Shown piece after piece: positions 8,278-16,537 of a stretch of 49,422 bases of DNA. Origin of the DNA: Hymenobacter cavernae (lineage in GTDB: Bacteria; Bacteroidota; Bacteroidia; Cytophagales; Hymenobacteraceae); contig NZ_BMHT01000012.1 of assembly GCF_014641455.1 (NCBI RefSeq), positions 1 to 49,422 on the forward strand, given 5' to 3'. Below the pieces are notes generated by a model. It saw only the letters and a program-made list of their open reading frames with translations. It had not been told where the DNA came from and ran no database searches. A program made the translations under genes and the position numbers. How positions within the stretch are numbered: the stretch's first letter is position 1; the number at the start of each line of letters is the position of its first letter.

Positions 8278-8490
8278 GAGCAAGAAAACAGAAAAGCGGT
8301 AAACAAACCAAAAGCGCCCAGCCATAGAAAGCGGGCTAAACTAACTGCAAAAGAACAAGGAAAAAAAAGGAAATAAGCGGCGGGAACAGCGTAAAACTTC
8401 TTGAAGAATTAATTGCTGCTTTCGTGAGCAAGCTCATCCATTTACGTCCTTTGTTTGCCATCAACCAGAAGCCACTAACTCATCTTTCCC

Positions 8491-9105
8491 ATGAAAAAAG
8501 ATTCGCAGGAGCAACCTGAGAAAAAAGCCAAGAAAACACCAGCTGAAAAAGCGCAGCGCAAAGCCGAAAAAGAGGCCGCTCGTGCAGCTGGTTCCTTGCA
8601 GGATAACCGTAGCGAGAAAAAGTCAGACCAGAAGAAGGCTCTTAAATCGGCCGCTAAGCAGCTCCAAAAAGAGCTGGATAAGCGCATGAACGAGGTGGTG
8701 AAACGGATTCGCAAAGAAACGAAAGCGCGCCTGAAGGAAGTGGTAAATGAAGCCTTACAACACGTAGATACCGAAACCGAGCGGCTGTTTGAGCAAGCCC
8801 TGCACAGCATTGTGCGGCACTACGACGGCGGCACACCGGGCGCTTCCGACAGCATTGCCACCACCAGCGACCTAGATGCCCCAGCCCCGCTCGACGTGCC
8901 GCTATTACCTGCCGAGGCGGGCGCCGATGGTACGGCCCTCGCCAGCGGCAAAGCCGCATCCGCAGTTCCAAAACCTAGCCCCCGCCGGGCACCTAGCCCT
9001 TCTGCTTCCGCCAGCCGGCGCGGACGAGCCTCTAAGCCTGCTGCCTCGTCGAAAGCTGCTCAGGACACCGCCGCCGCTGGCTCCCCCGACAATCCTACCT
9101 CATAA
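8491..9105 (+). CDS. Lysine/alanine-rich protein with histone H1-like tail
   Basis: A 204-residue protein of no family I recognise. Residues 1-60 are dense in Lys, Glu and Ala (KKAKKTPAEKAQRKAEKEAA). Residues 50-105 look like a continuous amphipathic, probably coiled-coil helix ending in HIVRHYDGG-type sequence. Residues 110-204 are low-complexity Ala/Pro/Ser with basic SPRR, SRRGRASK and SKAA clusters resembling eukaryotic H1 tails and bacterial Hc1-like proteins. There is no signal peptide or membrane segment, so it is probably cytoplasmic; nucleic-acid binding is an inference from charge. It is monocistronic, with a terminator 29 bases after the stop. Confidence 0.75.
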   Translation: MKKDSQEQPEKKAKKTPAEKAQRKAEKEAARAAGSLQDNRSEKKSDQKKALKSAAKQLQKELDKRMNEVVKRIRKETKARLKEVVNEALQHVDTETERLFEQALHSIVRHYDGGTPGASDSIATTSDLDAPAPLDVPLLPAEAGADGTALASGKAASAVPKPSPRRAPSPSASASRRGRASKPAASSKAAQDTAAAGSPDNPTS

Positions 9106-9133
9106 GGCATTTAATGCCAATCGATTATAAGCT

Positions 9134-9179
9134 GCTACCCCGTTGTTTCTATTAACTGACAACGGGGTAGCTCTTTTAT
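9134..9179 (+). terminator. Terminator after the H1-like gene
   Basis: Stem GCTACCCCGTTG (9134-9145) with CAACGGGGTAGC (9160-9171), then TCTTTTATT. Its end touches the stop codon of the convergent lipoprotein gene. Confidence 0.88.
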
Positions 9180-9544
9180 TAATAGCTGGTAGCGCGGCGC
9201 AGCGTGTCAATAGGAGCGTCGTTATTGAGGCGACGGATGCGCGTTTCGGGTGTGGTGTTATTGGGGTCGTTGGTATTTACACTTTCCGGCCGCTTCCGAT
9301 TATTAATGCTGCTTGCCTGCTCTCCCAGGCGCACACGGCCCGGCGTGGCATCAGGCACTGAGCCGCCGTAGCCACCGCCGCTATTATAAGCCGCTTGCCG
9401 GTCGGCGTCGGAGCGAATTTCGGTGGGTACGCGCGGTTGTTCAATCTCAGCGCCTTCTTGCGCTGCCGTACAAGCCCCGAGTAGGCCACCCGCCAACAAC
9501 AGCAGACGGGCTCCAAAAAAAAGAGAAGTAGAATATGGTGTCAT
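9179..9544 (-). CDS. Small lipoprotein of unknown function
   Basis: A 121-residue protein starting MTPYSTSLFFGARLLLLAGGLLGAC, a lipoprotein signal with lipobox LGAC, so it is predicted to be anchored in a membrane on the periplasmic side. The mature part is short, polar and rich in Asn, Arg and Thr (NTNDPNNTTPETRIRR) and looks disordered; no domain is recognised. The open frame extends upstream into msrB, but the lipobox fixes the start at 9544. It lies 83 bases downstream of msrB on the same strand and may be co-transcribed with it. Confidence 0.7.
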   Translation of the reverse strand: MTPYSTSLFFGARLLLLAGGLLGACTAAQEGAEIEQPRVPTEIRSDADRQAAYNSGGGYGGSVPDATPGRVRLGEQASSINNRKRPESVNTNDPNNTTPETRIRRLNNDAPIDTLRRATSY

Positions 9545-9627
9545 GGAGAAGTGCGTTCTAAAAAGCTGATCATTAGCAGACCTAGCTTTGTACAACGCAC
9601 TTCCCGGGTTTGAGTTGGCTTCTTTTC

Positions 9628-10194
9628 TTACTTGATTTTCTCGAACAGCATTCCGTCCGAATCCATGCAGTAGCGCAGGCCGGTGGGCTGCGGGCCGTCG
9701 TCGAAGACGTGACCTAGGTGGCCGCCGCACTTGGCGCACACTACTTCGTCGCGGCTCATGCCCAGGCTGTTGTCGGCCGTCACTTTCAGGCTGGCGTTGG
9801 TGGCCGGCGCCCAGAAGCTAGGCCAGCCAGTACCCGACTCAAACTTGGTGTCGGAAGAAAACAGCAGGTTGTGGTCGGCAGCGCAGTAGTAGTTACCTTT
9901 TTCGTGGTTGTCGAAATACTTATTCGAAAACGCCCGTTCCGTGCCCCGCTGGCGCAGGATGTAATACTGAGCTGGCGTAAGCTGCTGGCGCCACTCCGCC
10001 TCCGTTTTGCGCACCGGAAACTCGTCGGGCTTGTGTGTAACGATCTGCGGCTTAGGGTACGACTTCGCTGAGCCCGTGGGCTTGGTAGCAGCCTGTGGTT
10101 TTGCGACGGCCACCTCGGTCCGCTTCTGGGAGCAGGCCGAATTCAGGGTGAGCACCGATAGTGCCAGAATCAGAAAAGAAGAATGCAAAGACAT
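9628..10194 (-). CDS. msrB: Peptide-methionine (R)-S-oxide reductase, lipoprotein form
   Basis: A 188-residue protein: a lipoprotein signal with the lipid cysteine in LNSACSQK, a Lys/Pro linker, then an MsrB domain from about residue 60 that reduces methionine-R-sulfoxide in damaged proteins. Conserved segments are SDTKFESGTGWPSFW, CAKCGGHLGHVFDDGP and the catalytic cysteine in GLRYCMDSDGMLF. The first of the two zinc-binding CxxC pairs reads CAAD, so one ligand cysteine is missing while the second pair CAKC is intact. The export signal implies periplasmic or outer-membrane repair of oxidised proteins. Confidence 0.93.
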   Translation of the reverse strand: MSLHSSFLILALSVLTLNSACSQKRTEVAVAKPQAATKPTGSAKSYPKPQIVTHKPDEFPVRKTEAEWRQQLTPAQYYILRQRGTERAFSNKYFDNHEKGNYYCAADHNLLFSSDTKFESGTGWPSFWAPATNASLKVTADNSLGMSRDEVVCAKCGGHLGHVFDDGPQPTGLRYCMDSDGMLFEKIK

Positions 10195-10357
10195 GTATGT
10201 ATAAAGAAATGAGAGAGTAAGGCGAACTAGCTAACCTAGTTTTGCTGTTTGCTCAACATACGCAGTGCAACTTCTGTTCGGTTGGCGCACCAATAGAGGA
10301 TTTATGATTGCCTAATCTTAACAATTGATTTACACGGGTTTTCCCGCCTTTATTGCG

Positions 10358-10365
10358 TACCTTTG
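10358..10365 (+). promoter_or_regulatory. Candidate -7 box for typA
   Basis: TACCTTTG fits TAnnTTTG and lies 19 bases before the start codon. No clear TTTG sits at the usual distance upstream. Confidence 0.55.
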
Positions 10366-10384
10366 CGCCCGCAAAACTCTTTGT

Positions 10385-12193
10385 ATGCAGAACATTCGGA
10401 ATATAGCCATCATTGCCCACGTTGACCACGGCAAGACCACGCTCGTGGACAAAATCATTCATGCCTCGAAGCTTTTCGACGAGCACCAGCACTTCGACGA
10501 TCTGATCCTCGACAACAATGACTTGGAGCGTGAGCGTGGCATTACTATCGTCAGCAAAAACGTATCAGTCCGTTATAAGGACGTAAAAATCAACATCATC
10601 GATACCCCTGGTCACGCCGACTTTGGTGGTGAGGTGGAACGCGTACTGAAAATGGCCGACGGCGTGCTTCTGCTCGTCGACGCCTTCGAAGGCGCCATGC
10701 CCCAAACGCGTTTCGTACTGGGCAAAGCTATTGACCTAGGTCTGAAGCCTATCGTGGTGGTGAACAAGGTTGACAAGGAAAACTGCCGTCCCGATGAGGT
10801 GCACGAGCAGGTATTTGACCTGATGTTCAACCTAGGTGCTTCGGAAGATCAGCTGGACTTCGTGACGCTGTATGGCTCGTCGAAGCAGGGTTGGATGAGC
10901 ACTGACTGGAAGGTAAAAACCGACAGCATCATTCCGCTGCTCGACGCGGTAGTAGCTTCTATCCCGCCGGCTCCTACCTTGGATGGCACGCCGCAAATGC
11001 AGGTTACCTCGCTCGACTACTCGTCGTTCGTAGGTCGTATTGCTATCGGTCGTGTGCACCGCGGCACGCTGCGTGAAGGCGCCAACATGAGCCTGATGAA
11101 GGCTGATGGCAGCGTTAAAAAAGTAAAGATCAAAGACCTGCAAGTTTTTGAAGGTCTGGGCAAAGTGAAGGTAGCCGAAGTTAGCTCAGGCGAAATCTGC
11201 GCGGTAACGGGCATCGAAGGCTTTGACATTGGCGACACCATCGCCGACGCTGACAACCCAGAGGCACTGACGCGCATCAGCATCGACGAGCCGACGATGA
11301 ACATGCTGTTCACCATCAACAACTCGCCGTTCTTCGGTAAAGAAGGTAAGTTTGTGACTTCGCGTCACTTGCGCGACCGTCTGTTCAAAGAGACTGAGAA
11401 AAACCTAGCTCTGCGCGTAAAGGAAACTGACAAAGAAGATACATTCCTGGTGTACGGCCGGGGTATCCTTCACTTGTCGGTACTTATCGAGACCATGCGT
11501 CGCGAAGGATTTGAGTTGCAGGTAGGTCAGCCTCAGGTTCTTTTCAAAGAAGACGACAACGGCAACCGTTTGGAGCCCGTTGAGCACTTGGTAGTTGACG
11601 TGCCGGAGGAAACCGCTGGTAAGGTTATCGAATTGGTAACCATGCGTAAAGGCGAGCTGACCATCATGGAGCCCAAAGGCGACTTGCAGCACCTAGAGTT
11701 CAACATTCCTTCCCGTGGTCTGATTGGCTTGCGTAACAACGTGCTGACCGCTACCGCTGGTGAGGCCATTATGAACCACCGCTTCTCGGCTTATGAGCCC
11801 TACAAAGGCGTAATTCCGGGCCGTATCTCTGGTTCGCTGATCTCGATGGATACGGGTGCTGGCACCGCATACACCATCGACAAGATGCAGGACCGCGGCG
11901 AGTTCTTTGTTGATCCGGGCGAGGAAGTATACGCTGGTCAGGTTATCGGCGAACACACCCGCCCCAACGACTTGACCATCAACATTCAGAAAGGCAAGAA
12001 GCTCACGAACATGCGTGCTTCGGGCTCGGACGAAAACGTGAAGATTGTACCGAAGCGTCAGTTTTCGCTGGAAGAAGCCATGGAATACATCCAAAAGGAT
12101 GAGTACCTGGAAGTAACTCCGAAATCAGTGCGGATGCGTAAGATTCTGCTCGACGAAAACGAGCGTCTGCGTTCGGCCAAGAAAGTAGACTAG
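10385..12193 (+). CDS. typA: Ribosome-associated GTPase TypA/BipA
   Basis: A 602-residue translational GTPase that binds the ribosome and affects 50S assembly and stress adaptation. G-motifs are visible: AHVDHGKTT near residue 13, the switch segment ERERGITI, DTPGHADFGGEVERVL and NKVDK. The elongation-factor-like domains II, III and V follow, and the TypA-specific C-terminal domain includes the SRGLIGLRNN region. Length matches the family. The upstream in-frame extension contains the promoter box, so the ATG at 10385 is used. A terminator follows directly, so the gene is monocistronic. Confidence 0.98.
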   Translation: MQNIRNIAIIAHVDHGKTTLVDKIIHASKLFDEHQHFDDLILDNNDLERERGITIVSKNVSVRYKDVKINIIDTPGHADFGGEVERVLKMADGVLLLVDAFEGAMPQTRFVLGKAIDLGLKPIVVVNKVDKENCRPDEVHEQVFDLMFNLGASEDQLDFVTLYGSSKQGWMSTDWKVKTDSIIPLLDAVVASIPPAPTLDGTPQMQVTSLDYSSFVGRIAIGRVHRGTLREGANMSLMKADGSVKKVKIKDLQVFEGLGKVKVAEVSSGEICAVTGIEGFDIGDTIADADNPEALTRISIDEPTMNMLFTINNSPFFGKEGKFVTSRHLRDRLFKETEKNLALRVKETDKEDTFLVYGRGILHLSVLIETMRREGFELQVGQPQVLFKEDDNGNRLEPVEHLVVDVPEETAGKVIELVTMRKGELTIMEPKGDLQHLEFNIPSRGLIGLRNNVLTATAGEAIMNHRFSAYEPYKGVIPGRISGSLISMDTGAGTAYTIDKMQDRGEFFVDPGEEVYAGQVIGEHTRPNDLTINIQKGKKLTNMRASGSDENVKIVPKRQFSLEEAMEYIQKDEYLEVTPKSVRMRKILLDENERLRSAKKVD

Positions 12194-12211
12194 TTTTTAA
12201 TAAGCTAGGTA

Positions 12212-12245
12212 TAAAAAGGCGCGGCTTTAGTCGCGCCTTTTTTAT
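12212..12245 (+). terminator. Terminator after typA
   Basis: Stem GGCGCG (12218-12223) with CGCGCC (12232-12237), flanked by an A-run and a six-base T-run. Confidence 0.85.
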
Positions 12246-12316
12246 TGGCCATACCGGATCGAATGTCGACCTGAGCACGTATTTTTACTAAGCTCTTTAC
12301 TCCTACCTAGGTCTTT

Positions 12317-12655
12317 ATGGATCCCGAAAACCGCAATAAGCGCGACTTACCCGAAGTAGTAGCTGAAATCTTAATTGAGCAGCAAGCCATACGTCAGACC
12401 CTGACGCAAATGCAGCAGCAGATGCAGCAACAAGCTGAGCAGATGCAGCAGCAAGCTGAACAGATACAGCGCAACCATGAGCAAACCATCAACGCCTTCA
12501 ACCACATGACTACAGCTGTGCTAGATGCGATGAACCGCCAGACGGACCGGTACGACCGGACGGCGGACTCGCATACGCAGCACGAAACTGAAATCCGGGA
12601 CTTAAGGCAGCGGGTAGAAGGTTTGGAGAAAACGGTATATAATAAAGCAGGTTAA
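12317..12655 (+). CDS. Gln-rich coiled-coil protein, unknown function
   Basis: A 112-residue hydrophilic protein. Residues 25-55 consist of repeating MQQQ/AEQ units (TQMQQQMQQQAEQMQQQAEQ read in pieces) forming a near-perfect heptad pattern. A second predicted coiled coil closes the protein (EIRDLRQRVEGLEKTVYNK). There is no signal peptide or membrane segment. It resembles a small trimeric or tetrameric coiled-coil scaffold; no function can be assigned. It stands alone between the typA terminator and the palindromic terminator at 12671. Confidence 0.7.
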   Translation: MDPENRNKRDLPEVVAEILIEQQAIRQTLTQMQQQMQQQAEQMQQQAEQIQRNHEQTINAFNHMTTAVLDAMNRQTDRYDRTADSHTQHETEIRDLRQRVEGLEKTVYNKAG

Positions 12656-12670
12656 TTGCTGCTTTCCGCT

Positions 12671-12714
12671 TACAAACAAGAAGGCGGGACCTAGGTCCCG
12701 CCTTCTTGTTTGTA
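12671..12714. terminator. 44-bp perfect palindrome, bidirectional terminator centred on ACCTAGGT
   Basis: Positions 12671-12714 form a perfect palindrome without any loop bases; the centre is GGGACCTAGGTCCC. It lies between the convergent coiled-coil gene and cydB and has short T-rich ends (CTTCTTGTTTGT), so it probably terminates both. Its centre is the 8-mer over-represented in this window. Confidence 0.8.
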
Positions 12715-12715
12715 T

Positions 12716-13742
12716 CTAAGCTGCGGCTTCTGAGTGGTCTTTTGCTTCGTGCTGAAAGCTGTAGTAGAGGTAATACAAGGCCGGCAGAATAAATAGGCTA
12801 CCGAGCAACAGCGCCCAACCCAGCGCATTCATGGTAGCGGCGGGTGCCTGGTCTTTCAGCAGCGAAAGATTCGGCGCATCTTTCATCACCACAAAATCCG
12901 GGAAATGTCGGTAGCCGATAGCCAGCAGGATCATGGTTACCTGAAAACCTGCCAGCAGACGCGGCAACACCGTTTTCTCTTTGCTAACTGCGTACGCCAT
13001 TACGCCCAGCGAAATGGTAGCCAGCAACACAGCTCCCGTACCGACTACGTTGCCGAAAATCCACTGTGCCAAAGGAATTTCTTCTACGCTGGCTGCCAAA
13101 AACACGAGCCCGCCGGCGATAAAAGCAATAACCGTCATTAGCTGAGTTTTGCGGATGAAGTAACGCTTGTCCTCTTCATTATCTGCCTCGCCAATGCTGT
13201 AGACGCTAGCCAGGTAGCCACACAAAGCCATCGTGAACACGCCTACGGCTACCGCAAACCAGTGCAACCAGGTGAATACATAAGCGGCCAGAAAATCGGG
13301 TGCCGTTGGGTCGATGTAGCCGGCGAGTACGCTTGGCGGCAATAACACCTAGGAAGAACGGGGTAATGGCGCTGGAAAGCACGAAAACACGGTTGTAAAC
13401 CATCTGCATCTGGTCTTTCACCGCATCGTAGTGCCGGAACACGAAGGCCGTGCCCCGCGCAATGATGCCGAGCAGCATAACCAGCAGCGGAATGTGCAAG
13501 CTAACCGACATGACGCTGTAGATGCGCGGGAAGCCCACAAAGAGAATCACGACGGCAATAATCAGCCACATGTGATTGGCTTCCCAAATCGGCCCAATAG
13601 CGTGCGACATCGTGTGCCGGGCGGCGCGACGGTTTTTGCCGCTCGTAAATAGCTCCATGATGCCTGCCCCAAAATCGGCACCACCGAGTAGCAGATACAG
13701 CAGGATGGAGAGGCAGAGGTAAGTAATAACGACGTACTGCAT
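12716..13742 (-). pseudogene. cydB: Cytochrome bd oxidase subunit II, frameshifted
   Basis: Subunit II of a quinol oxidase. The start at 13742 (MQYVVITYLCLSILLYLLLGGADFGAGIMELF) reads normally to ...SAITPFFLGVIAA, then leaves frame. The remainder (SVLAGYIDPTAPDFLAAYVFTWLHW to the stop at 12716) continues in another frame. Removing one T near 13333-13334 (on the minus strand GCCGCCAAGC would become GCCGCCAGC) restores a continuous protein of about 340 residues with the usual multi-helix pattern. There is no long homopolymer at the site. Both halves are otherwise intact with no further stops, which suggests a very recent mutation or a sequencing/assembly error. It lies 10 bases after cydA. Confidence 0.85.
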
Positions 13743-13752
13743 GACGGCAACC

Positions 13753-15084
13753 CTAAACTGCGGCTAATTGCTGAGCGGGCCGGTCGTACAGTTCCGGCAC
13801 CATCTTGATTTGGCGATAGAGCAGGAAAACCACAATCAGGCTGAGCGACATATACACGACCGTGAACAAGTAGAACGAGTACACGATGCCCGGCATTGGC
13901 GTTACGGCATCGGCGGTGCGCATAATGCCGTACATAATCCAGGGCTGCCGGCCCACCTCCGTTACGGTCCAGCCGGCTTCCACCGCAATAAAGCCGGCCG
14001 GAATAGCTGCTACAAAAAGCTTCAGAAACCAGTCAGCGCGCAGCCACTGCTTTTTGCGCCACAAGGCTAGGAAGTACAGCAGGGAAAGCGCCATCATGAA
14101 CATACCTAGGCCTACCATCAGCTGAAAAGCCAGGTGCGGCACCAGTACAGGCGGGTGGTTTGCGGCTGAAATTCGGTCAAGGCCCATTACTTCCTGCTTG
14201 AAGTTGCCGTGCGCCAGGAAGCTTAGCATGCCCGGTATTTTGATGGCGTAATCGACGCGCTGCTCGGCCTCATTGGGTAGGCCGCCCAGCACCAGCGAAG
14301 CCGATTCCTCAGTGTGAAAATGCGCTTCCATAGCGGCTAGCTTCGCGGGCTGACGCTTGGCTACGTCTTTGGCCGAAAAGTCGCCGCTGAGAGGCTGAAG
14401 CACGGCCGCGACGGTAGCAAAGAGTGCTGCAATTCGGAAGGCATGCATGTGAAAACGCACGTTCTTGCGCTTCAGAATCATGAGAGCGTGCACGCCAGCC
14501 ACGGCAAAACCAGTGGCCGCAAACGCTGCCAACGACATATGAATAGCCTGCGACAGCCACGCGTCGTTGAACATAGCCCGCATGGGGTCGATGTTCAGGT
14601 ACTTGCCATCCACGTAGTCGAAGCCAGCGGGGCTGTTCATCCAGGCATTAGCTGCCACCACCAGAATGCCCGAAGCTAGCCCGCTGACGCCCACGACTAC
14701 GCCGGTAAACCAGTGAAACCACGGATTAAACCGATTCCAGCCGTAGAGGAAAAAACCGAGGGCAATGGCCTCGATAAAAAACGCCGTGCCTTCCAGCGAA
14801 AACGGCATCCCGAAGATCGGGCCGGCGTGCTCCATGAAGCGCGGCCACAGCAAACCTAGCTCAAACGACAGCACGGTGCCCGAAACGGCGCCGGTAGCGA
14901 AGAAAATCGCAACTCCTTTGCTCCAGGCCTTCGTCAGGTTTTTGTAGGATTCATCGCCCTTGCGCAGCCATTGAAAGTGCGACACGGCCATGAAAAAAGG
15001 CATCACCATTCCGATGCACGAAAAGATGATGTGGAAGCCCAGCGATAACGCCATTTGCGAGCGGGCAGCAAGAAAATCGTCCAT
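13753..15084 (-). CDS. cydA: Cytochrome bd ubiquinol/menaquinol oxidase subunit I
   Basis: A 443-residue integral membrane protein that oxidises quinol and reduces oxygen at high affinity. The start MDDFLAARSQMALSLGFHIIF is canonical, so the ATG at 15084 is taken rather than 15096. Haem-ligand candidates are H18 (GFHII) and H182 (SQAIHMSL). The paired acidic residues E98 and E105 (SLEGTAFFIEAI) and the GRQPW motif (EVGRQPWIMYGIMRT) are present. The Q-loop after GDFSAKDVAKRQPAKLAAMEA is short, as in the CIO-type subfamily. Partner cydB follows at once but is frameshifted. Confidence 0.96.
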   Translation of the reverse strand: MDDFLAARSQMALSLGFHIIFSCIGMVMPFFMAVSHFQWLRKGDESYKNLTKAWSKGVAIFFATGAVSGTVLSFELGLLWPRFMEHAGPIFGMPFSLEGTAFFIEAIALGFFLYGWNRFNPWFHWFTGVVVGVSGLASGILVVAANAWMNSPAGFDYVDGKYLNIDPMRAMFNDAWLSQAIHMSLAAFAATGFAVAGVHALMILKRKNVRFHMHAFRIAALFATVAAVLQPLSGDFSAKDVAKRQPAKLAAMEAHFHTEESASLVLGGLPNEAEQRVDYAIKIPGMLSFLAHGNFKQEVMGLDRISAANHPPVLVPHLAFQLMVGLGMFMMALSLLYFLALWRKKQWLRADWFLKLFVAAIPAGFIAVEAGWTVTEVGRQPWIMYGIMRTADAVTPMPGIVYSFYLFTVVYMSLSLIVVFLLYRQIKMVPELYDRPAQQLAAV

Positions 15085-15261
15085 AATACGAGGCACTTAG
15101 CACGTGAAGCCATCAACTGATGGCAAGCGGGCCGGCATTATCACGACGAGGCTAGCCCGCTCTAAACTCCACGACTAAGGTAGGTGCCGTTTGCTACGGA
15201 GCCTAGGCTTTCTTGCGATTTTATAGCGCTTTTGGGGTCAGGCTCAGAAGCCAACCTAGCT

Positions 15262-15537
15262 TTACTCACCGCGTCGCACTTCAAATTTCTGGTAGCCCTG
15301 CGCTGGTGCTTCCTGCACTTCTACCCTATCGACACGCGCGTTTGCTGGCCCCTTGCGGCACCAACTTTCGAAGGCTGACAGGGCTTCGGCGGAGCCTTCT
15401 GCCTCAATGAGGACGGAGCCATCCGGCTCGTTGTGGGCGTAGCCGGTGAGACCTAGCTTTTGCGCTTCTTTCTGGCTCGACTGACGAAAAAACACGCCCT
15501 GTACGCGGCCGTAAATGCGGAATGTGTGGTGCTTCAT
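15262..15537 (-). CDS. Acylphosphatase
   Basis: A 91-residue small enzyme hydrolysing acyl-phosphate bonds. The signature GRVQGVFFRQ near residue 10 carries the catalytic arginine, and GYAHNEPDGSV near 32 carries the asparagine. Length and ferredoxin-like strand order match the family. It is a single gene between cydA and the three-gene cluster; I see no promoter match, and the 136-base spacer upstream holds nothing recognisable. Confidence 0.93.
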   Translation of the reverse strand: MKHHTFRIYGRVQGVFFRQSSQKEAQKLGLTGYAHNEPDGSVLIEAEGSAEALSAFESWCRKGPANARVDRVEVQEAPAQGYQKFEVRRGE

Positions 15538-15674
15538 GCGAAAAATGCGGCTACTGCTTTGTGCAGCTGAATAAGACGCATAATTCTACGCGGAAGTTTG
15601 CCGATTAAGTGGTGAGGCTAGCTTAGCTACCCTTTATTTCTATTCCTTGCCGCATTTAGAAAGGCCTACCTAGC

Positions 15675-16496
15675 TCAATCAGCCAGCTTTTGCACCGATA
15701 CCACATCAATAAGGCTCTTTTGGAAATTGCGAGTGCGCGCAAATACGCCCGTACCGTTGCTGGAGCCTTGCTGGTCGGTGTTGCCTTCGATAGTTTCAAA
15801 ACAGTCGCCTACCACGCGGCTGATGATGCCGGTGTGATGCCAGTCCATTGAGTTTTGGGCGTTGCGCAGCAAGAATATGTCGCCCGGCTTGGCTAGTGCG
15901 GGGTTAATGCGCACGTCTTTGTTGCGCACCAACGATCTGCTTTGGGTGGCCGAGGTGCCAACCGTGTCGCAGCTCAAACTCATGGGCATCAGATCGGTGA
16001 AGCGCCGATTGAGCGTGGACGAGGCCTGATCCAGCACGGTTTGCACAAAGCCCATGCACCATTTGTAAGGCGTGCCGTCGGCGCCGTTGCAGTAGCTGCG
16101 CACCCACGAACCTAGGTTTTGCTGGGCATCGTATTGCAGCTCCCTTGGGTGATTTTGCAGGTGATTATCGGCGTATTTCACCACGAGGCTGCGCAAGCCG
16201 CCATTGGGTGGCAGCTGCGTTTCGAAGGCTTTTTGCAACGGCTGCGTGAGGCGGGCAAACAACGCTTTGTCGACCACACCGGTCGATGGCAGCCCGATGG
16301 CTTTCTGGTAATTCCTGACGGCCAGGGCCGTAGCATCGCCATATACCCCGTCGATAGTGGTGGCAATGGGCGCGTGCGGATGCTGGGGCGCATTGATACA
16401 CAGCCACTCCTGAATTTTCTTGACATCCTGTCCGCGCGACCCGACCTGGCAGGTAGCCGTGAGCACAAGCTCTTTTTTATACTGAACCTTAAGCAT
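15675..16496 (-). CDS. Peptidoglycan-binding/CHAP-type hydrolase without signal peptide
   Basis: A 273-residue protein with a PGB_1-type peptidoglycan-binding domain at residues 15-90 (GSRGQDVKKIQEWL, DGVYGDATALAVRNYQ, GLPSTGVVDKALF). A CHAP/NlpC-like amidase or endopeptidase domain spans about 100-270. Catalytic candidates are C147 in YKWCMGFV, H220/H221 in DWHHTGII and E237 or N239 in ETIEGNT. No signal peptide or lipobox is seen, which is typical of phage endolysins or of effectors exported by a dedicated machine. It is the last gene of a leftward cluster, 41 bases after the protein at 16538. No phage structural genes are nearby. Confidence 0.85.
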   Translation of the reverse strand: MLKVQYKKELVLTATCQVGSRGQDVKKIQEWLCINAPQHPHAPIATTIDGVYGDATALAVRNYQKAIGLPSTGVVDKALFARLTQPLQKAFETQLPPNGGLRSLVVKYADNHLQNHPRELQYDAQQNLGSWVRSYCNGADGTPYKWCMGFVQTVLDQASSTLNRRFTDLMPMSLSCDTVGTSATQSRSLVRNKDVRINPALAKPGDIFLLRNAQNSMDWHHTGIISRVVGDCFETIEGNTDQQGSSNGTGVFARTRNFQKSLIDVVSVQKLAD

Positions 16497-16537
16497 GGCG
16501 AGAATAGAAATCGTATTGGTTGTTCATTTTCCTTGTG

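Noticed and set aside
13325..13350. Programmed frameshift in cydB
   Set aside because: No slippery heptamer or downstream structure is visible, and CydB is not known to use recoding; mutation or sequencing error is simpler.
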